A stretch of DNA of 64,000 nucleotides from Companilactobacillus nodensis DSM 19682 = JCM 14932 = NBRC 107160 (GTDB lineage Bacteria; Bacillota; Bacilli; Lactobacillales; Lactobacillaceae), in assembly GCF_000615905.1 (NCBI RefSeq), contig NZ_BAMN01000003.1, forward strand, positions 124,001 through 188,000. Reading direction: 5' to 3'. Positions 45,850 to 53,614 of this stretch are shown piece by piece; position 1 is the first letter of the stretch, and the number at the start of each line of letters is the position of its first letter. Both the position numbers and the translations under genes were made by a program. Under the pieces are notes generated by a model. That model was given only the letters and a program-made list of their open reading frames with translations, was not told the DNA's origin and made no database searches.

Positions 45850-46764
45850 ATGAGAAATGATATTGCAAAAGGAATCATTGCCGCAATGGTTACACCTATG
45901 GATGAAAACCAAAAGGTGAATGAAAAAGAGCTTCGTAATCAAGTAAGACGTCAAATAAATGCCGGTATCACAGGTGTATTTACACTTGGTACAAATGGTG
46001 AAGGTTATATTTTGAGCCATGAAGAAAAATTGACTGTTATGAAGACAGTTGTAGATGAGGCAAATGGCGAAGTTCCTATTTATGCTGGTACAGGCTGTGT
46101 ATCAACAGAAGAAACTATCCAGCTATCTAAAGAAGCAAAAGAAATCGGTGTAGATGCTCTATCAATTATTACACCTTCATTTGCTAAGGCCTCACAAGAG
46201 GAACTTTATTTACATTACAAGGCCATTAATGATGCAGTTGATTTACCAATTCTTTTATATAATATTCCAGCAAGAACAGGTAACGCATTGGCACCTAAGA
46301 CAGTTGCTCGCTTAGCCGATCTTAAGAATATTGTTGGTGTAAAAGATTCTAGTGGTAATTTTGATAATATTCTTCAATATATTGAATTAACTAGAGACAA
46401 GGACTTTTCAGTAATTTCTGGTAATGATGCTTTGATCCTATGGACATTACAAGCTGGTGGTACTGGTGGTATTACAGCTGTAGCCAATGTATTACCACAA
46501 ATTATGGTTTCTATTTATAAGTATTGGAAGGCTGGAGATTGGGACAGTGCTCGTAAGGCACAAGATTCTATTCGTCCACTACGTAATTGCTTCGCACTTG
46601 GTAATCCAAACACAATTATCAAGAAAAGTACTAATTTGATCGGTTACCCTGTTGGCAGCACAAGAGCACCATTCAATCACTTGGATGATTCATCAGTTGC
46701 TACCTTGAAGAAGGCACTTGAGAAGAATTACAGTGAATATTTTGCAGAAAAGGTAACTGATTAG
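45850..46764 (+). CDS. DapA-family aldolase (class I, NAL/DHDPS superfamily)
   Basis: A 304-aa TIM-barrel lyase. The Schiff-base lysine lies in IVGVKDSSGNFD and the tyrosine in ILLYNIPARTGNA; GTNGEG replaces GTTGE of true DHDPS. It is likely an aldolase or dehydratase acting on a 2-keto-3-deoxy acid to give pyruvate plus an aldehyde, rather than a lysine-biosynthesis enzyme, because all neighbours are catabolic. Sialate lyase is a family member, which is notable beside the propeller gene. Confidence 0.92.
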   Translation: MRNDIAKGIIAAMVTPMDENQKVNEKELRNQVRRQINAGITGVFTLGTNGEGYILSHEEKLTVMKTVVDEANGEVPIYAGTGCVSTEETIQLSKEAKEIGVDALSIITPSFAKASQEELYLHYKAINDAVDLPILLYNIPARTGNALAPKTVARLADLKNIVGVKDSSGNFDNILQYIELTRDKDFSVISGNDALILWTLQAGGTGGITAVANVLPQIMVSIYKYWKAGDWDSARKAQDSIRPLRNCFALGNPNTIIKKSTNLIGYPVGSTRAPFNHLDDSSVATLKKALEKNYSEYFAEKVTD

Positions 46765-46776
46765 GAGGTCACAATT

Positions 46777-47811
46777 ATGAAAAATAATAAACCAATTGTA
46801 GCGATTACGATGGGTGACCCTGCAAGCATTGGTCCAGAGATTTCACTACGTGTATTCCAAGATAAAAAATTATACGAACAATGTAATCCAATTATTGTTG
46901 GGGATAGTTCGGTATTGTTGAAAGTAATGGAATATTTACCAGACTTAAAGAGTAAGTTAAATGTTGTTGAAGATGTTGACGATGCAAAATTTGAGTATGG
47001 ATTAGTCGATGTTTATGAAATGCATATGGTTGATATTGATCAACTTAAGTTTGGCGTTGTAAGCAAAATGGCTGGTAATGCAGCATTTCAATATGTTAAA
47101 AAAGTTATTGATCTTGCTATGGCAGGAAAAGTTGATGCTACTGTAACAAATGCCTTGAACAAGGAAGCTATGAACTTAGCTGGGCATCATTTTGCCGGAC
47201 ATACAGAGATATATGCTCACTATACACATACAAAGAATTACACAATGATGTTAGCTCATGATAATCTTCGTGTTGTTCATATTTCAACACACGTATCATT
47301 ACGTCAAGCCTGCGATCTTGTTAAGAAGCCACGTGTCGCTGAAGTTATTAGAATTGCTGACGATGCATGCAAGCGTTTAGGCATCGCACATCCAAAAGTA
47401 GGTGTTGCTGGATTGAATCCACACAGCAGTGAAAATGGCTTATTTGGCAATGAAGAAGCTGATGAAATTATTCCTGCTATCAATGAAACTAAAGCAGAAG
47501 GTATTGATGTCACAGGACCTGTACCACCAGATACAGTCTTCCCTAAAGCTGTTGGTGGCTGGTATGATATTGTCGTTGCGATGTATCATGATCAGGGACA
47601 TATTCCTTTGAAGATGCAAGGATTCCAATATGATGAAGAAAAGAAAGAGTGGAAGAGTGTTGCTGGTGTAAATATTACATTGGGTCTTCCTATTATTAGA
47701 ACTTCAGTTGATCACGGGACAGCCTTTGATCAAGTATTGAAGGGTACTGCAAATGAAATAAGTTTGAAGAATGCAATTGATTACGCTATTAAATTAGCTG
47801 AAAATAAATAA
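46777..47811 (+). CDS. pdxA2: PdxA2-type 4-phospho-acid dehydrogenase
   Basis: A 344-aa PdxA-family enzyme: AITMGDPASIGPEISLRV, the metal histidines in HFAGHTEIYAHY and VAMYHDQGHIPLKMQGF, and IIRTSVDHGTAFD. PdxA2 oxidises and decarboxylates D-threonate 4-phosphate or D-erythronate 4-phosphate to DHAP; true PdxA makes vitamin B6. Presence with a DUF1537 kinase and no pdx genes points to the catabolic type. Ribosome site AGGAGG, 12 bases after the aldolase. Confidence 0.93.
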   Translation: MKNNKPIVAITMGDPASIGPEISLRVFQDKKLYEQCNPIIVGDSSVLLKVMEYLPDLKSKLNVVEDVDDAKFEYGLVDVYEMHMVDIDQLKFGVVSKMAGNAAFQYVKKVIDLAMAGKVDATVTNALNKEAMNLAGHHFAGHTEIYAHYTHTKNYTMMLAHDNLRVVHISTHVSLRQACDLVKKPRVAEVIRIADDACKRLGIAHPKVGVAGLNPHSSENGLFGNEEADEIIPAINETKAEGIDVTGPVPPDTVFPKAVGGWYDIVVAMYHDQGHIPLKMQGFQYDEEKKEWKSVAGVNITLGLPIIRTSVDHGTAFDQVLKGTANEISLKNAIDYAIKLAENK

Positions 47812-47821
47812 TTACTAAATT

Positions 47822-47850
47822 AGACACACTCCCCTAGGTGTGTCTTTTTT
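47822..47850 (+). terminator. terminator after pdxA2
   Basis: Arms AGACACAC and GTGTGTCT with a TCCCCTAG loop, then a T-run. The SDR gene therefore has its own promoter. Confidence 0.88.
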
Positions 47851-47865
47851 GTGTTGTTAACTAAA

Positions 47866-47931
47866 CGTTTTATATTTGAACGCTTTTTAATGAAAAACTT
47901 TTATCAATGTTAATTGTTTACTTTTGAAACA
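47866..47931 (+). promoter_or_regulatory. regulon dyads, sites 3 and 4
   Basis: CGTTTTATATTTGAACG (47866-47882) and TGTTTACTTTTGAAACA (47915-47931) both fit the recurring 17-bp dyad and lie 49 bp apart start to start, upstream of the SDR gene. Two sites in one promoter region suggest cooperative binding. Confidence 0.7.
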
Positions 47932-48000
47932 ATAATTAAGTATTGTTGATATCTAAAATAAACTATTATATTTATGAAAGCGAATTCAGGAGGTGCTCTT

Positions 48001-48738
48001 ATGAGTAAAGTAGCAATTGTAACTGGTAGTTCACAAGGTATTGGTAAACAAATAGCTTTAACATTAGTAAAAAAGGGATACGATTTGGTTCTAACTGGTC
48101 TTGAGGCTGATGAATTGGTTGAAGTTCAATCTGAAATTGAAAATCTTGGCCAACAATGTATGCAAATTGCAGGAGATATTACTGATCCAGAGTTCTCTCA
48201 GAAATTAGTAAATGATGCAAAAGAAAAATTTGGTCATATTGATGCATTAGTAAATGATGCAGGTATGATGAAACGAACAAAGACCTTGGAAACGTCTGTA
48301 AAAGACTGGGAATTAGTTATAAAAGTTAATTTAACAGGTAGTTTTATTATGAGTAAAATGGTTCTTCCAGTCATGGTTGAACAGCAGGAAGGATCAATTG
48401 TTAATATTACTTCAGCCAATGGTGTGACTCCACATCCAAATGCTGCAGCAAGTTATGGTGCAAGTAAGGCTGGATTAAACTATTTGACAAAGCATTTTGC
48501 ATTGGAATTTGCAGGTGATCATATCCGTGTTAACTCCGTACAATGTGGTCCTATTGCGACCGAAATGACTAAACAGTGGTCACAAGAATATCGTGATAAT
48601 ATGCTCAAAAAAATTCCATTACATAAGTTAGGAGAACCAGAGGATGTTGCTGAAGCAGTAGCATTTATGTTATCTGATAAGGCTGGATTTATTACCGGAT
48701 CTATTTTGAACTTAAGCGGTGGTAAGTTAATGCAATAG
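48001..48738 (+). CDS. short-chain dehydrogenase/reductase
   Basis: A 245-aa classical SDR: cofactor motif VAIVTGSSQGIGKQIA, NDAG in ALVNDAGMM, active-site Ser in IVNITSANG and YGASKAG (Tyr-x-x-x-Lys). The ATG at 48001 has AGGAGG eight bases before it; the frame runs further upstream but without a site. It likely oxidises the acid sugar or its precursor in this regulon, feeding the kinase/PdxA2 route. A 13-bp-stem terminator follows. Confidence 0.92.
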   Translation: MSKVAIVTGSSQGIGKQIALTLVKKGYDLVLTGLEADELVEVQSEIENLGQQCMQIAGDITDPEFSQKLVNDAKEKFGHIDALVNDAGMMKRTKTLETSVKDWELVIKVNLTGSFIMSKMVLPVMVEQQEGSIVNITSANGVTPHPNAAASYGASKAGLNYLTKHFALEFAGDHIRVNSVQCGPIATEMTKQWSQEYRDNMLKKIPLHKLGEPEDVAEAVAFMLSDKAGFITGSILNLSGGKLMQ

Positions 48739-48753
48739 TAATTGGGTTTTGTA

Positions 48754-48793
48754 AAGATCTGTACCTAACAAATAGAGGTACGGATCTTTTTTT
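48754..48793 (+). terminator. terminator after the SDR gene
   Basis: Thirteen-base arms AAGATCTGTACCT and AGGTACGGATCTT, then T7. Confidence 0.88.
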
Positions 48794-48813
48794 ATTAGCA
48801 AATAAATGTAATC

Positions 48814-48891
48814 CGTTTCAAAAATGAACAGCAAAAATAAGAAAAGCCAATATTTGAAAGCGTTTACTTGTAAACGCTTCAACTTTAAACG
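48814..48891. promoter_or_regulatory. operator region of the symporter: dyads 5 and 6, cre and palindrome
   Basis: The 324-bp gap before the symporter holds four overlapping signals. Dyad 5 (minus, TGTTCATTTTTGAAACG) is at 48814-48830. A near-perfect cre, TTGAAAGCGTTTACT, starts at 48854. A 22-bp gap-free palindrome with half AAGCGTTTACT-like arms is at 48858-48879. Dyad 6 (minus, CGTTTAAAGTTGAAGCG) is at 48875-48891. This looks like joint control by CcpA and the local regulator. The remaining 170 bases before the gene show no other clear signal. Confidence 0.65.
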
Positions 48892-49062
48892 GTAATATTA
48901 TATCGAATGATATGGAATTTTCGTAATATAGAGATTGTAAGGTGATGAGCAAGGTTACCGTCCTAGGAAGCGTGACTAGCAAAGACCCTTTAAAAATTGA
49001 ATTATACAAATGGTTTAGATTCAAAATCTTGTCATGTAATTATTCTGGGAGGTGCGATTAAT

Positions 49063-50475
49063 ATGCACATGTTAAGTTCAAATGATACGCTGATCGTCAT
49101 GGGAATGATCCTGGTATATATTTTAATTACCGGTTATCTAAGTTTCCGTTGGGGTGGTTCTACAAATGATGATTTCATGCGTGCAAGTAATAAGCTTCCA
49201 ACGTTTGTTTTAGGTATTTTGTTAATGTCAGAATACATTGGTGCACAGTCAACTGTTGGTACAGCACAATCAGCTTTTAGTAGTGGTGTTGCTGCATCGT
49301 GGGCCATTGTAGCTGCTGTTATCGGATTCATTCTTTATGGTTTGTTCTTTGTTAAACGTCTATATAACACTGGTGGATTTACAATTTCTAGTGCTGTTGA
49401 ACAACAATATGGACATTCAACAAAAATCATTGTTTCAATTATTATGATCTATGCTTTGTTCCTAGTTAATGTCGGTAATTATATTAGTGGTGCTGGTGTT
49501 CTAGTTCAAATTCTTGGAATTAAGCTTCCAATCGCTATGGTTATTGTCGGTATTGTAAGTACAATTTACTTCTCATTTGGTGGTATGAAGAGTGTTGCTT
49601 ATGTTAGTGTTATTCACACATTTGTTAAGTATATTGGTATTTTGATCACCTTAGCATTTGCTTTGGTAATGACACATGGTATTTCACCAATGGTTACAAA
49701 GATGCCTCATTTCTACTTCACATTAGATGGACACATTGGTTGGGGAACTATCATCGGCTGGGTACTTACTACAGTCGGTGCCGTATTCTCAACACAATTC
49801 TTAGTTCAAGCAATCTCATCAGCTAAGAATGCCAAAGCTGCACAACATGCATCATACATGGCTGCTGTATTATTCATTCCATTAGCAATTGCAATTGGTT
49901 TAATTGGTGTTGCTGCTAAGTTCTTGTTCCCAACAATGAATGGATTGTATGCTTTGCCAGTATTCTTAACACACATGAATGTTTTCCTTGCTGGTTTCGT
50001 TGCTACGGCGTTAGTTGCATCAGTCTTTGTCAGTGTTAGTTCTGTTGCATTAGGATTAGTTGCTTTGATTGTTGACGATTTCTATGTTCCAATGCGTCAT
50101 CCAGAACCAAAACAACAATTACGTATGACACGTATTTTATCAATCGTTGTTGGTTTCTTACCTTTAATTTTCTCATTCATCGTTCCACAAATTTTACAAC
50201 TATCATTCTTTAGTAAAGCTTTGCGTATGTCTATCACAGTTGTTGCCGTTTCTGGATTCTATCTACCTCACTTTGGTAGTACAAAGAGTGCAAACATTGC
50301 ACTTATCGGTACGGCCGTGTTAGCCACAGCATGGTTCTTGATGGGTGATCCATTCGGAATTGATAATGTTTATATCTCAATCTTCGCACCTATGATTCTT
50401 ATGGGATTATGCAAACTCTGGGATATGATGACTGGAAAGGGTAATACGCCTGATCCTAAACCTGATAAATCATAA
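49063..50475 (+). CDS. sodium:solute symporter (SSS family)
   Basis: A 470-aa symporter with about thirteen helices. Marks: DFMRASNKLPTFVLGILLMS with SEYIGAQSTVGTAQSAFSSG (the SSS signature region around helix one/two), a central YFSFGGMKSVAYVSVIHTF, and VASVFVSVSSVALGLVALIV. The ATG at 49063 has GGAGGTG eight bases before it; the open frame to 48997 is ignored. It is the only carrier in the acid-sugar block and so the likely importer of the substrate. Family members carry sugars, sialate, proline or monocarboxylates. Confidence 0.9.
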   Translation: MHMLSSNDTLIVMGMILVYILITGYLSFRWGGSTNDDFMRASNKLPTFVLGILLMSEYIGAQSTVGTAQSAFSSGVAASWAIVAAVIGFILYGLFFVKRLYNTGGFTISSAVEQQYGHSTKIIVSIIMIYALFLVNVGNYISGAGVLVQILGIKLPIAMVIVGIVSTIYFSFGGMKSVAYVSVIHTFVKYIGILITLAFALVMTHGISPMVTKMPHFYFTLDGHIGWGTIIGWVLTTVGAVFSTQFLVQAISSAKNAKAAQHASYMAAVLFIPLAIAIGLIGVAAKFLFPTMNGLYALPVFLTHMNVFLAGFVATALVASVFVSVSSVALGLVALIVDDFYVPMRHPEPKQQLRMTRILSIVVGFLPLIFSFIVPQILQLSFFSKALRMSITVVAVSGFYLPHFGSTKSANIALIGTAVLATAWFLMGDPFGIDNVYISIFAPMILMGLCKLWDMMTGKGNTPDPKPDKS

Positions 50476-50487
50476 CTATAAATGAAA

Positions 50488-50515
50488 AACTGGTAATTAA
50501 TTTACCGGTTTTTTT
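50488..50515 (+). terminator. terminator after the symporter
   Basis: Arms AACTGGTAA and TTACCGGTT with one G-U pair, then T7. Confidence 0.85.
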
Positions 50516-50569
50516 ATTGTCTTGTTGTAGAATTAAACTAACAATTCAATTCAAATCAAGAGGCAAAAA

Positions 50570-51493
50570 ATGACAAAAAGACTAATAAGCGCCAATCCAA
50601 GTGAAATACTAAAAATGAGCGGCAAAGAACTAAAACAATCAATTAAGGCCAGTGAAGGTCGAGTAATTGTAAGTGAGAATATCGCCACCCATCAAGTAAT
50701 GAGCTTTGACCAGATCACGACTTCAGAAATTGCTGCAGCATTCGGAGCTGATATGATTTTGCTCAACATGCTAGATGTCTTCAATCCAGCTATATTTGGC
50801 TTATATGATGGTGAGGATGCAGTGATCCATCATGATGGACAAAGTATCAAGCGTCTACAAAGACTAACTGGTCGTCCAATTGGAGTCAATCTTGAGCCGG
50901 TCGATCCTAACGCCAATATGGCAGAGGATCGAACAGAGATTCCTGAGGGTCGTACTGCCAGCAAAAAGTCACTTCAGGAGGCTGAGAAACTTGGTTTTAA
51001 CTTCGTTGTCTTAACCGGTAATCCTGGAACTGGTGTAACTAATGAACAGATTGCGGCTAATATTAAAGTCGCCAAAGAGAATTTTTCAGGCTTAGTTATT
51101 GCAGGTAAGATGCATGGTGCAGGAGTTAATGAACCGGTCGTAAGTAGTGATTCTGTTACACAGTTTCTCAATGCAGGAGCCGATGTGATCTTGGTTCCAG
51201 CAGTTGGAACTGTTCCCGGTTTGAATGACACGACCCTTCAAGAAATTGTTGATTTAGTTCACGGTCAGAATGCGTTGGTAATGAGTACCATCGGGACTAG
51301 TCAAGAGGGTTCCGGAGCAAGTTATATTGAGAATATCGCTATCAGAAATAAAATTATTGGTGTTGATATTCAGCATATCGGCGACTCAGCATGGGGCGTC
51401 CAATCACCAATGGAAAATATTTATCCACTAAGCAAAGCCATTCGTGGTGAACGTCATACTATTTCTCGTATGGCCCGTTCTATTAATAGATAA
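50570..51493 (+). CDS. DUF7916-like TIM-barrel protein
   Basis: A 307-aa conserved protein common in lactobacilli and often annotated as PEP phosphonomutase-like or haloacid dehalogenase-like without proof. Visible segments are GRVIVSENIATHQVMSFDQI, FGADMILLNMLDVFNP, VVLTGNPGTGVTNEQ, VPAVGTVPGLND and STIGTSQEGSGASYIENIA, a pattern of beta strands with ligand-binding loops of a TIM barrel. No function is known to me. It has its own terminator and no evident operon partner. Confidence 0.75.
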   Translation: MTKRLISANPSEILKMSGKELKQSIKASEGRVIVSENIATHQVMSFDQITTSEIAAAFGADMILLNMLDVFNPAIFGLYDGEDAVIHHDGQSIKRLQRLTGRPIGVNLEPVDPNANMAEDRTEIPEGRTASKKSLQEAEKLGFNFVVLTGNPGTGVTNEQIAANIKVAKENFSGLVIAGKMHGAGVNEPVVSSDSVTQFLNAGADVILVPAVGTVPGLNDTTLQEIVDLVHGQNALVMSTIGTSQEGSGASYIENIAIRNKIIGVDIQHIGDSAWGVQSPMENIYPLSKAIRGERHTISRMARSINR

Positions 51494-51497
51494 AAAG

Positions 51498-51534
51498 AAC
51501 CGACTGAGATTATAAATTCTCAATCGGCTTTTTG
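51498..51534 (+). terminator. terminator after the TIM-barrel gene
   Basis: Ten-base arms CCGACTGAGA and TCTCAATCGG with one G-U pair, then a T-rich tail. Confidence 0.85.
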
Positions 51535-51552
51535 TTTTGTAGGAATTATATT

Positions 51553-51568
51553 TACCGTTATAACGGTA
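51553..51568. promoter_or_regulatory. 16-bp palindrome upstream of the exporter
   Basis: TACCGTTATAACGGTA is a perfect palindrome 142 bases before the DHA2 transporter. TetR- or similar repressors bind such sites; none is encoded next to it. Confidence 0.55.
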
Positions 51569-51709
51569 GAGAAAAATCTTATCATTTCCTATTTTTACCT
51601 CCAAATACCATCATTTTCATTCAAAAATAAAAAAATTTCAGAAAAAACTTACGAAAACATTTTTTTTCTGGTATATTAATCCACTGTTGCAACAAAAACG
51701 GAGGTAACT

Positions 51710-53176
51710 ATGAGTAAATCTCAAATTAACACAAAACCAGAGCATCCATATTTAGCTTTAATGGGTGTTTTGATCGGTGGATTCGTAGGAATGTTCAGTG
51801 AAACTTCACTTAACATTGCTCTTCCATCCATTATGAAAGCTTTTTCTATCGAAACTGGTACAGCACAATGGCTTGTTACTGGCTACATGCTAGTCATCGC
51901 CATCGTCCTACCACTTTCAAGTTTATTAACGAAACATTTTTCAACTAGGGGATTAGTTCGTTTCGGACTTATCGACTTCATCGTCGGCTCAATTATTGCG
52001 GCAGTTGCACCTAGCTTCGCAATCTTATTGATCGGTCGTATGATTCAAGGTATCGCTACAGGTCTTATCTTGCCACTGATGTTCTCAATTGCTATGAGAA
52101 TTTTCCCACCTAACAAGCTTGGTGCTGCCTTAGGTGCAGCTGCCCTTGTTATCATGTTTGCCCCAGCTATCGGACCTACAATTTCCGGTATTATCTTGGG
52201 TGTATCATCATGGAGATGGATCTTTGTTTCGTTCATCATCTTCCTATTGATCGGTTTGATCTTTATGGAAAAGAATTTGACAAATGTCTTCGAAGTTACC
52301 AAACCAGCTGTTGATTGGCTAGCAATTGCCTTATCAACTATCAGTTTTGGTTTGATCGTCTTCGGTATCAGTTATTTAACCAACAGTATTCCAGTCGCAA
52401 TTATTTCATTGATTGCCGGCTTGATCTTGCTAGTTGTTTACATTAGACAACAAATGCACGCTAAGACTCCTACATTGGACTTCGCCGTGTTACGCAGACC
52501 TGAATTTGTTACTGGTTCAGTATTAGTTATGTTGAACTTTGGTATCACACTTTCAGCTATGTACTTATTGCCAATGTACTTACAAAACGGACTTGGCGTC
52601 GCAGTTGCCTTAACAGGTGCTGTAATGTTGCCAGGTGGTGTTGTGAATGCCTTGGTATCATTTAGTGCTGGTCGAGCTTACGACAGTATCGGCGCTAAGT
52701 GGATGACACGTCTTGGTTTCTTGGTATCAGCCATCGGTGCTGTTATGTTCCTATTTAGTAATCAAAACAGTTCATTAGGTTACATCATTGCTGCACACAT
52801 CGTTCTTATGATCGGTGTTCCACTAGCAATGTCACCATCTCAAACTTATGGTTTGAATTCATTGAACGAATATCAATCAGCTGACGGTTCCGCAATCATC
52901 AACACATTCCAACAAGTCATCGGTGCTGTCGCTACTGGTATTGCTACAATTCTCTTGAGTACTGGTCAAAACAATTATTTCGCTAATGGCGGACATTCAA
53001 CTGCCTTGGCATTTACCAATGGTGCTCATTATGGATTTGCCTTTACATTAGTCTTGGCAATCTTAGGATTCTTATTGGCATTCCGTGTTCACTCAAAAGA
53101 ATACGAAGCTGAAAGAGTTGCTAAAGAAGAAGCTAAGGCTGGCAAAGTAGCTGATTTACAAGCTAAAGAAGTTTAA
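51710..53176 (+). CDS. DHA2-family (14-helix) MFS drug exporter
   Basis: A 488-aa MFS antiporter of the DHA2 type. Marks: helix one/two region MFSETSLNIALPSIMKAF, AQWLVTGYMLVIAIVLPLSS, helix four IGRMIQGIATGLILPLMF, and motif C-like GAALVIMFAPAIGPTISGII. Fourteen hydrophobic segments are counted by eye. It exports drugs or organic cations in exchange for protons. GGAGG precedes the ATG. The gene stands alone. Confidence 0.92.
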   Translation: MSKSQINTKPEHPYLALMGVLIGGFVGMFSETSLNIALPSIMKAFSIETGTAQWLVTGYMLVIAIVLPLSSLLTKHFSTRGLVRFGLIDFIVGSIIAAVAPSFAILLIGRMIQGIATGLILPLMFSIAMRIFPPNKLGAALGAAALVIMFAPAIGPTISGIILGVSSWRWIFVSFIIFLLIGLIFMEKNLTNVFEVTKPAVDWLAIALSTISFGLIVFGISYLTNSIPVAIISLIAGLILLVVYIRQQMHAKTPTLDFAVLRRPEFVTGSVLVMLNFGITLSAMYLLPMYLQNGLGVAVALTGAVMLPGGVVNALVSFSAGRAYDSIGAKWMTRLGFLVSAIGAVMFLFSNQNSSLGYIIAAHIVLMIGVPLAMSPSQTYGLNSLNEYQSADGSAIINTFQQVIGAVATGIATILLSTGQNNYFANGGHSTALAFTNGAHYGFAFTLVLAILGFLLAFRVHSKEYEAERVAKEEAKAGKVADLQAKEV

Positions 53177-53343
53177 TTTTATTATTTGAAAACAATTGAT
53201 ACGGTTTTGAGCCAATTGATCCTTGCAATCAGTTGGTTCTTTTTTATATAATAGGAAAATAGTTGTTGAATAATTTGACGTATTCCTTTACAATAATAGG
53301 GTTGAATAATAAGACAATACTAGTAAAGGGAGGAGGGATTTAG

Positions 53344-53477
53344 ATGTCACAAAATACACATAAAGCTATACAGGCCACCGCCGTCCCGTTAACTCAAAGA
53401 ACGGTGAAGAACGCATGGCAAAAGCCCAAGCCGTTAAAGAATTCCTTAAGAGTCGCGATGAAAAAGCCGCTAAGTAA
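53344..53477 (+). pseudogene. small (about 44-aa) protein gene with a frameshift
   Basis: A very strong ribosome site GGGAGGAGGG precedes an ATG. The first 15 codons (MSQNTHKAIQATAVP) and the last 29 (VNSKNGEERMAKAQAVKEFL, then KSRDEKAAK and TAA) are in different frames; one added base near 53385-53388 (the CCC run) joins them into a 44-aa basic, helical protein. In the unshifted frame the rest reads as a 45-aa basic peptide with poor codon use. Function unknown. Confidence 0.65.
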
Positions 53478-53488
53478 TTAGTTTGCTT

Positions 53489-53523
53489 GAGCCGATAGAC
53501 ATTTGTCTGTTGGCTCTTTTTTT
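53489..53523 (+). terminator. terminator after the small gene
   Basis: Thirteen-base arms GAGCCGATAGACA and TGTCTGTTGGCTC with two wobble pairs, then T7. Strong evidence that the small gene is transcribed. Confidence 0.87.
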
Positions 53524-53614
53524 GTACTCTTTTCGACGTTTTGCCATTTCATATACCATTTGTCTGTGATAAGTATATTATTATCTCTAATGAACTTAGG
53601 GGGAGGTAAGCAAT

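Noticed and set aside
42230-47811. Sialic-acid (nan) operon
   Set aside because: The propeller and DapA-family genes hint at it, but there is no ManNAc kinase, epimerase or GlcNAc-6-P genes, whereas a DUF1537 kinase and PdxA2 are present.
46777-47811. Vitamin B6 biosynthesis PdxA
   Set aside because: No other pdx genes are near, and the operon context with a DUF1537 kinase fits the catabolic PdxA2 type.
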